Below, piece after piece: positions 10,384 to 22,800 of a DNA stretch of 64,000 bases. Position numbers and translations under genes: made by a program. The notes beneath the pieces are model-generated. The model was not told the DNA's origin and did not search any database. It worked only from the letters and a program-made list of their open reading frames with translations. Numbering within the stretch: position 1 is the stretch's first letter; every line of letters starts with the position of its first letter. The DNA comes from Flabesymbios commensalis (taxonomy: Eukaryota; Annelida; Polychaeta; Terebellida; Flabelligeridae): NCBI GenBank assembly GCA_964017125.1, contig OZ024902.1:38181836-38245835 (forward strand). The letters are read 5' to 3'.

Positions 10384-11782
10384 AATTCTCAAGGCATCTT
10401 AAGCTATCAAATCAAATCATATCTATTTAAAATCATTTTTTGTGAACAATACAAACATTAGCCAAAGTCTATTCTCCCGATTTGTAGTTTTAAAAAATCA
10501 ACAATATTATAGCGAAATATTTGTTTTCTTAAAATTCGGACATTTCCAACCTCAGTCAAGCTGGAGCTGTGACAAGAGGATGAGCATCATTTAATTATCC
10601 ATTGATATCAGTCTTGATATAGATAAAATAAGCACACAACATTCCTCTTTCATTTACTGTTGTCGCCGTTGCATGGCGTGTGTTGCGATCAACAGTAAAA
10701 TATTATCAAAAATTTATTAAAATTACAGATTTGATACGCATATAAGGGCATGCCGTTATGAGCGAATATGCCATTCTGAATGACACCCTTATAAGTGAAC
10801 AATTTGTAGTATTTCCCTTTGCCCCAGCTACATGAGGCCTTTGGCCCTAGTAATATTTTGTGGTTGTAGTTATTACATTAATTTAATATGCAATTTACCA
10901 TGCAAACAAGGGTGTACCAGTAGCTTACATGTATTATATAGGAACGATTATGGTAATATAATTAGGTTTGAATTTGTTTAATACTATGGATTACTATACT
11001 AGTGATACTATTGAGAACAAATTAAATTGACCAAAATATAGTTGGACACCCCCCCCCCCCCTAATATAGCAAGACCCGGAATGAGATCAAAACTGCTATA
11101 CTAAACGGGTGGCTAGATCACAGCGCGTGGAACTGAGATGGTAACAACCTAATTAAGATCGTCAAGAGCCGGGATTACACCACAGTTGCATCAATAATTT
11201 TGAACACTTTTTCAAAGCTAAAAAAATGACAATTAATATATTAAATATCTCACCATACTTTGTCCTTGTTTTTTTGCATGTCAGATCGTCGTAATAAAAA
11301 GGTTAACTTCTATAGGGCCTATTAACGGGAATTGCAATGTTTCCGTAACTGCATGCTTTATTCACAGTACCAGTCAATGGGCGAATGTCGCCGACATTAG
11401 CCCCCATTGAGCCAGTGGCAAATGTTACCGCCAAACTAATACGTCCTTGATGATGCCGTCCCTCATTCGAGGGAGGGGTGATCCTGGCGCCAAGATATCA
11501 CGATTGGGTCTTACCTCAGAGTCGGGGTGGGAGCGTGTCGGCCAGAATGGGGTAGCCTAGTTTTAGTGTAAAAACCTTCTGTATCTGGTATATCCTCACT
11601 TGTAAAATGAGCGGATACTGCCTTTAGGTTTTGCACGGCAGCTGTAGGTTGACTGTACGTGTATCAGGTGATATTGTGTTATCACGTTGTTGCTGAAAGC
11701 CAATCAGCAGATGTTATCGTAAATAGGCCACATCTGAGACGTTGGCCCAGCATTGAAACAACACGGATCAATGTCACATGTT
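10384..11782. other. Intergenic, no gene seen
   Basis: AT-rich sequence with a cytosine run near 11049-11060. A half palindrome (GAGACGTTGGCCCAGCATTG) lies at about 11731-11770, just before the inverted-repeat arm. Open frames are short. Confidence 0.4.
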
Positions 11783-12165
11783 TACTAGTATACCTTGCAT
11801 ATATACTGAAAGGTCCAGGGATGTGACGACTCAGATTCTCTGTGTGTGATTGGTCAGGGAAGTCTATCTCGTTCACAATTGTAGCTAAGGTGTCAGAGGC
11901 ATTTAAAAAGGGTTAGATTTTCAAAGGCAATATATATCATTGCAAAATATTGTATCGATGTCATGATAAATTTGGTCTCCAGAGTAAAACATCTGTTAGC
12001 TTTCCCCAGTTTCAAATTCTCATTGTGGTGGTTTCTTAAGATTATATTGGCCTAGTTTGATCCCAAGGTAGGCATTGTTTTCAGTAAAATCTACTGGCTA
12101 TCTACAGGTATAAATCAATAGCCCAACACACAGCTCAAAAACTGGAGAGGCTAACTGTCGTAAAA
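11783..12165. repeat. Arm of a long inverted repeat (partner 1-400)
   Basis: Its reverse complement aligns with 1-400. The pair lies about 11.4 kb apart in opposite orientation and encloses the zinc-finger gene. Confidence 0.85.
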
Positions 12166-13813
12166 TTGACGACGGAAATCCTAATAACTCAGCAAAAATA
12201 GATATTTACCCTTATTCAGAAAACAACGTTTGATGGGCCTACTGTAGGCTATGGAGTGACAGAAAACTGAACCTATGCGTTTTGCCGTATTTGAGAAGAT
12301 ATGAGTGATAGTCATTTGGGACACACATTATATGGACACAAAAAACAGTGCCCAGAATCCGTTTGTGAACCAAATTAAAACATTCCTGGAATGAGTTCCA
12401 ATAATGTAAAAAGCTGCATTGCAAGCTCATTATTTTGATTACTGAAACTGTATGTCTGTAGCATAAGGCAAAAAAAAGAACAATGTTTTCTTATGAGAGA
12501 AAATTTTAAAAAGTGGTGCATTTTACAATATTGGAATTAACATGTTAACAGATTTCGGAGAACTGCTACTGTGTGGCTTTCAATGACATTTAATCAAAAA
12601 CGGCAGCATGCAGAGATTCTGTCATCACATCGCATAAACACTGTGGACAAAAGTTTGTGTTCACCCCTAAACAATCCATGCATAATCCTCCGTTCATACA
12701 ACTGAACTGCTGACTGTTATACTGTCGGTAAGTACGCCACAGTCCAGCCGCCATGTTGGCTGACTGTTCGATCCTCCAGTCTAATCTAGATCCCCGAATT
12801 AACGACTATAAAAATTACCTCAAAATGACTGCTATTATTATTCCAGCTAAATTACTTTCGAATTACCCCTAGATGACCAGTATGTCATAAGGCCGGTTCT
12901 AAATTAGCCCGCCTGGAAATAACCACAAGATTATTGACCCGAAAATTACTTCAAATAACTACGTTCTTCACACCGAATTAACTCCTAATAACGAATATAT
13001 TTAGTAGGTTTAAAACTACCTATAATAGCCACAATAATGATGTTATCGCCAATGGTCGACCTGTGAGCAGTGCGAGGATTGAACAAATATAAAACAGTCA
13101 AATATATATATATAGGCCTACATTTGTTTAATACATTTTAATAATAATACAAAAATGTTTTTTAATACACTTTGTCAATCAATAACAAATTATGATCGTG
13201 CACATTAATAATCAGCTATTATTAGATGTAGAAAACACAAACCGATATATATTATAATGGAAAGTATGTTATGAAACTTGATTAAAACATTATAGCGACA
13301 CAATCAGGCCAAACTCATTTCGGGTTCCTTAATTGATATGTCCATAATATGTCAACATGTCCATAGACTAGTATTAGAATTGCGTAAGTGTTTTAAATTT
13401 TATGTTGCACATTTACTAGTTAAAAGAGATAGAAGTACGAGGTTAAATTTCAGACATGCATGTCCAAAATGAGAAATACAGAAATAACTGATAAACTGGC
13501 TTTTCGGTCACACGTTTTCACAGCAACCGAGAAGGATATATTATGGACATATTACAGAGCCAAAATAGAAGTGATTGCTTTTAACCTGATTGCTGTCTTT
13601 AACAGTTTCATAAAACTATGATTGGAGATGAAGAAACCAAAACCTGAACCGTTGCATCACATTTTTTCCCGAAAATGAGTTATCCTCAGGAGGCTCGGGT
13701 ACAAAGGGTTAAGCAATAATTATGATATTAATTACCAAAATAGACTAACTGTGGGCTTTAGTTCTAATAAAGTTAGGGAATTCATAAGAACAACATTATA
13801 ATGAGGTGAAATG
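12166..13813. other. AT-rich intergenic, one decayed MITE half
   Basis: At about 13317-13440 a diverged half of the 9115-9476 MITE family can be read (TTTCGGGTTCCTTAA, ATATGTCAACATGTCCATAGAC). A 41-codon frame starts in good context at 12753 but has no recognisable content. Nothing else is supported. Confidence 0.45.
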
Positions 13814-14038
13814 CCCTTTGAAGCCTGAATTTACCATTGTCATCGTCATCCAGTACAAGCCGCGAATTGTTGTAGTGGATGAAGATGATTTGATGTGGGT
13901 GAAAAAGTAAAGAAAATTGCCATGTATTGGTTAACCAGTTTCATGTACATTTTCGTTCCAAGACACTTTGTTGCAGGAAATTTAGTCTGTTTTCGGGGGT
14001 TAAAATGATGCTTTAATGCATCGTGAGGACTTAAAGGG
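13814..14038 (-). mobile_element. piggyBac-type MITE, TTAA flanked on one side
   Basis: Its reverse complement matches 61516-61760. The ends are CCCTTTGAAGCCTGAATTTA and GATGCATTAAAGCATC with AGGGTTAA, and the interior carries the GTAGTGGATGAAGATGA block. A TTAA flank is kept at 14039-14042, while the left flank has decayed. CCC/GGG ends with TTAA targets are characteristic of piggyBac-mobilised elements. Confidence 0.8.
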
Positions 14039-14042
14039 TTAA

Positions 14043-14892
14043 AGTGAACATTTACCACTTCTTTCAAACATTTAGCTTACAAAATAATACGCAGATGCTG
14101 TTAACTAGATGTTGGTTTAGTTATCATGGTGCGAAATCAACATTTATATAATTTTAAGTTAAGTAGATGTAAAGGTTGACTGAATTAGCGCCAAGGTAAA
14201 CACTAGAATTAGTTAAACCACTGTGGCAACCAGCAATTTTTTCATATCAATATAGCAGGCATATACCACTAAAATCCATCAATATTGTGGATTTCATAAA
14301 AGTTGCTAGAGAACATATTAGTTTTACTTATTATCTAAATTTATATACTCTCTTGCCAGAATAAATGTTCCCATGAAATGTATTGCTAACTGATAAATAA
14401 CAATTATATTTCTGCTCGTTTTCCGAAGCATTTTATTCCAATTACAATGCTACTAGATTGCATTAAATTTCAATGAATGTAATTATGTAGATATTTCAAT
14501 ATGCTAAATATGCTGTCACACACAGACATTGAGATGTCTTAATCAGATTCTGCCTTGCTCAGACATGCTGTCACTCGAAAAATCATCACGGCAAGATTCC
14601 ACGTGTGCAGACGTATGTGTCCTGTAACCATGTTTGTATCACAAATCTGTATAATTGGTGAATTGTTTACAATCGGACAGTGTGTTGGCCGACAATCCCG
14701 ACATGGTGTAGTTTAATGCTTCCAGTAATATTACTAATATAACCCCACACCCATTGCATGTTAACTTCATTCAAACAAGTGACGTCCATCTAAAATTTGG
14801 TTAATACTGGGCCTGCGCCGAAGAAGATGGTCCATCAATAACCCACCATTGGATCGACATCTCGTGTTTTCTGTGAAGATAAGAATCCAGTG
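14043..14892. other. AT-rich intergenic, no gene seen
   Basis: Only decayed palindrome-family fragments near 14800-14870 (GGGCCTGCGCCGAAGAAGATGG, ATTGGATCGACATCTCGTG). Confidence 0.4.
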
Positions 14893-15003
14893 AAGAAAAG
14901 AGATTGACCCGAATTTGGATCAATGTTGTTCCGGCGTCATAGGCGACCATCCGGCGATGGCTCAACATTGCGCGCTAACATTGGTTTGATCTATCGTGGT
15001 TTT
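14893..15003. repeat. Diverged palindromic element
   Basis: It has the GATTGACCCGAATTTGGATC left arm, a GGCGTCATAGGCGACC centre and a right arm ending TTTGATCTATCGTGG. The caps are lost. Confidence 0.65.
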
Positions 15004-15052
15004 AGTGCAGAATACAGCTTTCACAACGCAGAGACGAAACGCTAGTCCTAAC

Positions 15053-15149
15053 CAGCAAACACGAACATTCCCCCAATGCCACTTTAATGTTTGCCCACCG
15101 TCTTCGACGCTGGCCCAACATTGGGTGGATAGGCCTACCTCGTGTTTGC
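15053..15149. repeat. Palindromic element, AACATTGG subfamily
   Basis: CAGCAAACACGAACATTCCC at the left, GTCTTCGACGCTGG centre, CTCGTGTTTGCG at the right. The right arm contains an inserted AGGCCTAC word. Confidence 0.8.
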
Positions 15150-15155
15150 GAGTAG

Positions 15156-15231
15156 GTCGGTTCAATGTTTTTCCATTGTCTGTGATGTTGGCCCAGCATT
15201 GAAACAACCCAGGTACCACGTTGTGTTTGCT
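15156..15231. repeat. Palindromic element, truncated left cap
   Basis: GTTCAATGTTTTTCCATTGTC, then TGTGATGTTGGCCC, then CATTGAAACAACCC, ending GTTGTGTTTGCT. It directly follows the previous palindrome in the same orientation. Confidence 0.75.
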
Positions 15232-16839
15232 ATGGATGTATCTCACCAGACCCATCATTTAATTAATATTCAAGACATCATTTCAGATAAAGAAAGCCCA
15301 CATGGCGTATATATAGCTAAACACAAACAAACAGTGACAAATTGATAATTAGCAGATATATTATACTGCTAAATAGGTCCGTTGCGTGTTTTCATTTTAA
15401 ATATAAAATGTTGGTAGTTAAAATAACACCAAAGAACCGCAGAATGACATCAATTTCTAAGCACCAAAAAAATAATTTTAAATGATAATGCCTTCACGCT
15501 AAACTCCCTGTAGCCTACATATTTTTTATTATTGAAGTCATCAGCAATGCAACTTATTTATTTATATCGGTATTTTATTGGTAATTTTATGCTGTGGTGA
15601 TTACAGATACTAACAAAAGGCCACAAAATTAATTACTTGCAAATCTTAAAATTAACAGCGCTAGACATGATTATGCCTTTACACATTCTAGCAAATGACC
15701 ACTGAATGACGTCTCAATACCTGACCACAAAATAACTCAAATTTAAAACCTCAACAATCAGTTATTTTACACATTATTATGACTCTCCATATCACGAACC
15801 CCTTACCTATTTAAAATGAAGTATTTTTCTACATTTTTTTTTTTGTTTTCCATTGGTTATTTTATGGTATGGTCAGCGGTCGTGACATTAAAAAGACGTT
15901 GTTTTAACGCCTTCTGCAATGATCATTACCACCATTCCGGGGGGGGGGGACCAGTTGATGTTTTAGTAACATCTTTAAAAATCAAAAAAATATCCCGGGG
16001 CGCACCTGTCAAGCACAGGCCCAACGTTGGGTCAACTACCTGTAGGCCCTAGTCCTACCGTAGCATTTGACACAGCACAGGCAAACTTCAGCTCCTGAGG
16101 AGCGCCAATGAACCAGTAACATGACAGTGCATCAAAATACTCAAGACTTCGCAGCTACAAATGCTGCAGGTGTTTTTTTATGGACGGATAACGAGCAATA
16201 TTCAACTCTGCTCTTTGTTTAATTTTTTCAACTATATATTATATTTGCTTGAGATAGGCCCTATGTCTCCTAATATTTTAAAATATTTTAATTTTATGTA
16301 GGCATATCTTTAGCCGGGTCCTTCGACCAACCATATTTCGCCCCATGAACGTTTTTGATACCTAACCCAGTCCCATAAAAATAACTGATTGAAGGTGGGT
16401 ATATGAATTAAACATAAAAAATATTAGGCAACTTTATTTCCTTATAGGTTTATTGCTACTCTCTTTCCAAATCAATAAATACACATACAACAATTATATC
16501 CGTGTATTTTCACATAAATGAGAAAAATTTCACAAAAATGAGAAAAATCAATTCTTGCAGTTTATTTTGAAAATTCTGATCACTGTAATCTATGTAATGA
16601 TTTTTAAAAGTAAATTCCTTTAATTTGTATGATTTATAGAATTATTATTCTTCAAAGTTATTTATACTCATGTGACTCGGATCACATAAAAATATAGTGC
16701 GGCATTATTAACATGAAACAATATTTCTGTGTCACTATCAGTTCTCAGTAGAGCATATACATCTCTCTATGTTGTGACTTTAACAGTCATGAAAAGGTTA
16801 TGAATGATGATGATGCATATGAATGAGTTATCATGGTTT
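15232..16839. other. AT-rich region downstream of RPF1
   Basis: No gene is visible. Minus-strand AATAAA hexamers lie at 16566-16561 and 16438-16433, 274 and about 400 bases past the RPF1 stop, and are candidate poly(A) signals. A guanine run lies near 15941-15949. Confidence 0.5.
16561..16566 (-). terminator. RPF1: Candidate poly(A) signal of RPF1
   Basis: AATAAA on the minus strand (TTTATT on the plus strand), 274 bases downstream of the RPF1 stop codon. A second hexamer at 16433-16438 is an alternative. Confidence 0.5.
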
Positions 16840-16881
16840 TCACAGGCAAAATCTTCTCCGATTGGATTCCATTTCATGTCT
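16840..16881 (-). CDS. RPF1: RPF1 coding exon 8 (residues 303-315 and stop)
   Basis: A 42-base exon encoding [13 protein letters not shown] and TGA, equivalent to the human ending PREMDTSRRKFHL. The acceptor is TTTCATTACAG. Confidence 0.93.
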   Translation of the reverse strand, partial: RHEMESNRRRFCL

Positions 16882-19800
16882 CTGTAATGAAAAGATTTGA
16901 ACAGTTTTATTTCCTGTACACCTTATAAAAATACATGTTAATTCATAAAATAAAGCAGTACATGTACAAAGGTAGCTCCATATTTGAGGTTAAGTGCCAT
17001 TTTCAATTTAAAATCTGTGAAATTTATGTTTATAATAATTGAAGGAACTCCTTGGGATGAGAATTTTTTAAATTTGTCAATTTTGAAAATTAACTTTAAA
17101 TGGAGCTATATATTCTACTGATACTGAATAAAATACAAAAAAATTTTAAAAAAATAAAGCACTGAAAAAGACTAAACTAGTTTTATTTTTAAAACATATG
17201 TTGTCATGTCAACAAAATTGCCCAGGTTAACACCATCTCAGACGGCATGATCAAAGCAACCACAATAGCTGCCGCCGTTAACTGGTCTGGGAACGCGATG
17301 ATCGGGGGGGAGGGGGAGCCCCCCACAGCAGCGATGGTTTGCTCAATGCTGGGCCGAGCATTCTGAACCACTCGATCAATCCAAACGATCCTAATGCAAA
17401 TGAGCTATTTGTGGGCGAGAATGATAGTAAAAGGGGCCCAAGGGTCACGAGAAGCTCATTGACTGCCTATACATGTCTGAGAGGGGGAAATTTGCAACAT
17501 GCAAGCTCTTTCGCTAATGAAACTGGCACCAAATTCTGGTGCACGACATCAACAGCACTGTCACCGGACACTAAGCTGATGGCAGATATCTGACAACATG
17601 AAGTTGGCTTAGAATAGCATTACAAATAAGTTAATCAGCTCATTGACTAACATTGTTAAACATAATGTGACAAAGCATGGAATAGGGCCTTCATCTTTTG
17701 TAAGACTAGGCCTGGGGGAACAACACACCGGTACATAGAACTTTTGATACTATCTAATATTTTACAAACGCTACTTACTTTATGTATCCACTCATATTCT
17801 CCATACTTGGAGTTAAATGTGCCTTTCTGCAGTGAACGTAGCTTCATTGTGAATCGTGGTCCCATTTCCTGTAGCCCAACACGTTTCTCATTGCGGAACT
17901 GATATCTGCAAAATAAATATTTGTGATGTACATGTAGCCTATATCTTAAAAAACATTAAAAATCGATAGCAGTCTTATTGTTTCAACTTCATTTATTGAA
18001 ACATGATTGCAAACAGCCACATGACCACTAGCTGCTCTCCTTGATTATATTTATTGGAATTCTGAACGGAGAATTTCATAAACTTTCAGATGTGCCGTGC
18101 TGTATTAGAGGTCAAGTAGAACAAGGCATAATACTGACCTGTGCTGTCGGAAGAAAATGAAGTCACGCTGATTGTGGAAAGTGATCACTCTGCGACCATG
18201 GAACTCTGGGTTATGTGGAAATAACGATGCCAGCAAACGACCTATTGAGTGTCCCAGTCTGGTGCGAAAATTGTTCAAAACAATCTCTGGTAAATGCCTG
18301 TTGGGCTTGGTGCGATTTTTAATTTCTTTTGGCAATTTCACATTTGATATTTTGAAGTGTGCTGTAGGACCATCTGGAAGGTGTGATATCAGTAGACCAT
18401 CTGAGCTTGTTAAGGCAATCAAACATCATCAGCAAATATTGAATCTTCAATAATATGATATGAACATATATGAACAATTATAATATAGTTGATAGTATTA
18501 TGTATACCAGAGTGTCAATGATACAGAAGCTCATCCTTAATTAGGTCAAATTGATAACGAATTAAAATTTATGAAATCCACTAGGCAGTTCTATGCCTAA
18601 AGGCCGGATGAGCTAAAAAATTAAGGATAAAAAAAGGTTGTTTCCGAGTTTTTGTCATTTTAACTATAGGAAAGGCATTTTCTGTTTCTTGCAATATTCA
18701 GTCCTGCACCCATGCATTACTTGTCATCATATTATGACACTAAGCCAACTAATGGCAACTGCCAAGGATTACAATATGTTGCCGTGGTGTCACTTGCAGC
18801 CATTTGCATTTTGGTTTTGCAAGGCATAGTAGCACACTAGAAGGATACTTGGTATTGCTCTATCTTCGTTAATGACTATCAAGTCTGTGAAATCATTTTC
18901 AACAGCTTTAGTAATAAGCTTCTTCAGGTCCCAATGCCGTCGTTTGAAAATATGTGAACTTGGAATACAACATCTCAGGGCCCGAATAAATTTAGAAGTG
19001 CGCTGGAACAAAAAACACATGATTTATACAGTAATTACATACACAGACTCAGAAATGCAGAATCATAGACAAATTAAAAAAGCTTAAGAAAGGGACACCA
19101 TATGTGATGCGCCACAACGGCACCTGATCTATGTCGGGATTTCAGATTTCGAGTGAGGCCTCATTATATACCAAAAAATGACTTTTCATCTAATTTTTTT
19201 ATGGCGGAGATAGACAGTCTAACATTTTAAAATCAACTCTCAAAATATTAAAAAGATCTTCATAAATTTTTTGTATAAAAAACGATTTTACTCAAGCCTT
19301 TTTGCGTGGAATTTTGTCATAAAATGTGCGTCATAAAAGTATGCAAACAAAACGTACACATATTGGAGCATAGTCTAATGGCCAAATCCACAAAATATTC
19401 GTTTTGTTTACAGATATATATATTAAGCTGAATTTGATATATTGTAAAGATAAGACCCTGTGGGATTCATTTCTAGGGGATGTATAGTTGGTAGCCCGGG
19501 CCATCACCATGGCAACAGATCCTAAAACAGTCCTATTTTAAACATGTGCACTGTGAAAGAAATATGATGGCTAATGATGAAGGAATGGGAGTACACATTC
19601 AACTTGTGACCCAACGAATTAAAGTCAATAATCGCCTCAAAATCAAAGGTGAAAAACTAGGTCAAATGTCAAATGCCAAAAGGCACATCTACACCCCCTG
19701 AGGGATGTGTGTGTGCAGTATAAAAACAATTCAGTAAACACTTTGCGAGATATCGTCCGGAAACATAACTTATCATCGGCAATCAATTAAGGTCAATAAT

Positions 19801-22800
19801 TGCCTCAAAATCAAAGGTCAAAAACTAGGTCAAAGGTCATAACCCCCAAAAGGCACATCTACGCCCCCTAAGGGATGTATGTATGTAATATGAAAGCAAT
19901 CCGGCTAACAGTTTCAGAGATATTGTCCGGAAACAAGACACGGACGCACAGCCAGACATGGAGATGACAATACCCCCCGCACCTACTTCGTAGGCAGGGG
20001 ATAAAAAGCACATATTTTTACCCATTTTGACCCGATTTGACCTTGCTGTAACCTATAGATGACCTTGCCATGACCTTGGGTAACACCCCTGTGAAGCCCA
20101 ACCCAAACAAACCCATGTCACTATGTGAACATGGGTTGGGATGCATCAGATTTATATAAAAAGTTGGCCATTGGTCTAAAAATGACAATCATTGTGTGGT
20201 TACAAGTCAATTTCTGCCTCACTTTTAGAGAAAGAGAGGTTACATATGGGTGATTTGATGGGGTATCACCCCTGTAACCCTTATATTACCCCTGTAACCT
20301 CTCGGGGTGTTTTGATATTGCTCATTGCTGAGGTCTAGGTGAGATTTAATCTCTATCAACAAAAATATTCTATTTCCACCCGCTTGACCTCATTTGACCT
20401 TGCTAGGTATAGTATGAGCTTGTCATGACCTTGGGATAACACCCATGTGAAACCCAACCTCAGCCCATATCACCATGTGCAGTTGGGTTGTGATTCATCA
20501 GATTTAATTGAAGTGCTGAACATTTGTGCGAAAATTACAATTATTGCTGTGTTATTTGGTCAATTTCTAACTTAAAGCTGCTGGTGTGGAAAGTCTGGGA
20601 TTGCGGTTCGAACCCCACTCTGGCGTCCAAATTTCTAAGAAAAAAAATGTTTCTTCCCCGCTCACGCGTGAAGATTCAATATTGTGGGGAACCCCTCACC
20701 ATGCCAGCAAGTGAAACCAGAGTGTCAATGACACAGAAGCTCATCCTTAATTAGGGCAAATTAAAATTTCTGAAATCCATGAGGAAGTTCTATGCACATG
20801 CACGAGCTCTTTCAAATAAACTAAACAGAATTGAACTCGAATAAGAATTGAAGGAGGAGAAGCATTTCTTGTGAATTGTGGACAGAGTGCCCCAATTAGG
20901 TCCTAATTAGGTCATAAGTTAATTAAAAATTAAAATGTTTCAAATCCGCGAGGAAGTTTAATGCACAGGCCCTGAGCTCTTTCAAACTAGAGTCTGACGG
21001 CACTGAAGTAGAGCTTGCGTCGACCTTCAGGGTTATTGTTCTATAGAAAATGGCGTTTTATTTATTATTAAACTGTTTAAAGTATTAAAACCCAGCGGGG
21101 GTTTTCAAACTCTGAATTTTTAAATTCTGAAGTTTGAAGACCAAAGTCTGAACTCTTTAAATCCAAAGAAATCTGAAGTAGCCTATATTTTCTGAAATTC
21201 AAAGACCGAAGTTCAAAATCCGAAGGACGAGGTCTGTCCGAAGTATATCCAAAGTCCAAAATCCGAACTCTAAGTCTAAAATTCAAAGTTTGAAGTTCGA
21301 ATTCTGATGTCTGAAGTTCGAAGTCTGTCAGAAGTCCTAAATCTGAAGTGTGAAATTCAAAGTCCAAAATCCAAAATCTGATGTTCGAAGTCTGGCCGAG
21401 GTCCAAAGTTTGAAGTAAGAGTCTGACATCTGAAGTCTGTACGAAGTTTGTCTGAAGTCTGTCATAAGTCTGAAAACTGTTCGAAGTCACCATTGATCAG
21501 CAGTTCTCCTGATCCTCATAACATATTATATTGTATTTCTTGAGCTTATTTGGTTACATATGTATGTTTATTTTTGTTGTGTGACAAATAAATTGTCCGA
21601 GTCTTTGAGTCCGAAGTTTGACGTCTGTATGATGTCTGACAATGAAGGCTACAATCCGACGTCTGAAGTATGTCCGAAGTCCACAATCGGGAGTCTGAAA
21701 ATTGATGTCTAAAGTCCATAATCTGAAGTCTGATGTATGAAGTCTGACGAAATTTGAAGTTTTATGTCCTACGTCTGTCCAGAAACTGTCTGAATTATGT
21801 CCAAAGTCTGAAGTCCAGAGTATGTCCAAAGTCCAAAATCCGAGTCTGAAACCAAAGTCTGGAGTCTGTCAGTTGTCTAAGTCTCAAACCGAAGTCTAGA
21901 GTCTAACTCCCATAATTCGAAGTTTGAAGTTGAAAGTCTGAAATCTGAAGTCGAAAGTCTATCTGAAGTCCGTTCAAAGTTTTTTGCAATTATTATAACT
22001 CTGTCATACAATACCGGTATAATATATTGTGTGTTTGTAGATCAATTATGACAATAGCAGGCCAATTGTACCGATAAGCCTGCATATTCCTATGATTATT
22101 TTAGGCCTGTTAAAATTTTTATTTCTCCGTTTTTTAATCGAGGTCTACTATATGACAATCTTATCCGAAGAACATATTATCAAAATATATAAATAAGTGA
22201 AATAATATTTCAGAATGAGATTATAAGACTAAGATTCAATTAACAAACAATATAAAATGCAAACACACGTGTAGGCCTACATGTATTTAATATACAAACG
22301 ATTAGCCTACCTCTAATACAATTTATACTATTTATAATTATATTGATCAGAATTTAATTGGACAGTCCCTCCCCTAATGCAGCAAAATTTCGATCATATT
22401 TTTCAAAATTTCGTCACCGACACCTCCAGGATAACCGGAGCAGCTGGCTATGTACCCAACAAACACAATGAAAATTGTTGGAGCTGTTAGTTTCTCAATG
22501 ATGGGCCAAACATTGAAACAGCATTGGTTGAATATCTGTAAGTGTTTGCTTGGCCCTAGCGAAAAAAGGATATCCCCATGAACTGCTTGTCGCGCTTTTC
22601 ACGTAGACAGAGAATGGAGGCAGAATATTACAAAGACATAATAACATGACCATAGATATACTCTATATCTATGAACATGACTGTATGTGCATAGATACAG
22701 ATCCCGGGATACAGATACATGATGATGTACTACCTTGTGTTTTCTGGGCAGGTGGGAAGACTGCATCGTATTTCTACAGATCTGTAGAAATATGATGCAG

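Noticed and set aside
12753-12878. 41-codon frame with a strong start context
   Set aside because: No homology or partner exons recognised, and short frames in good context are expected by chance.
21077-21493. 138-codon minus-strand frame
   Set aside because: Low-complexity translation of the GTCTGAAGTC minisatellite.
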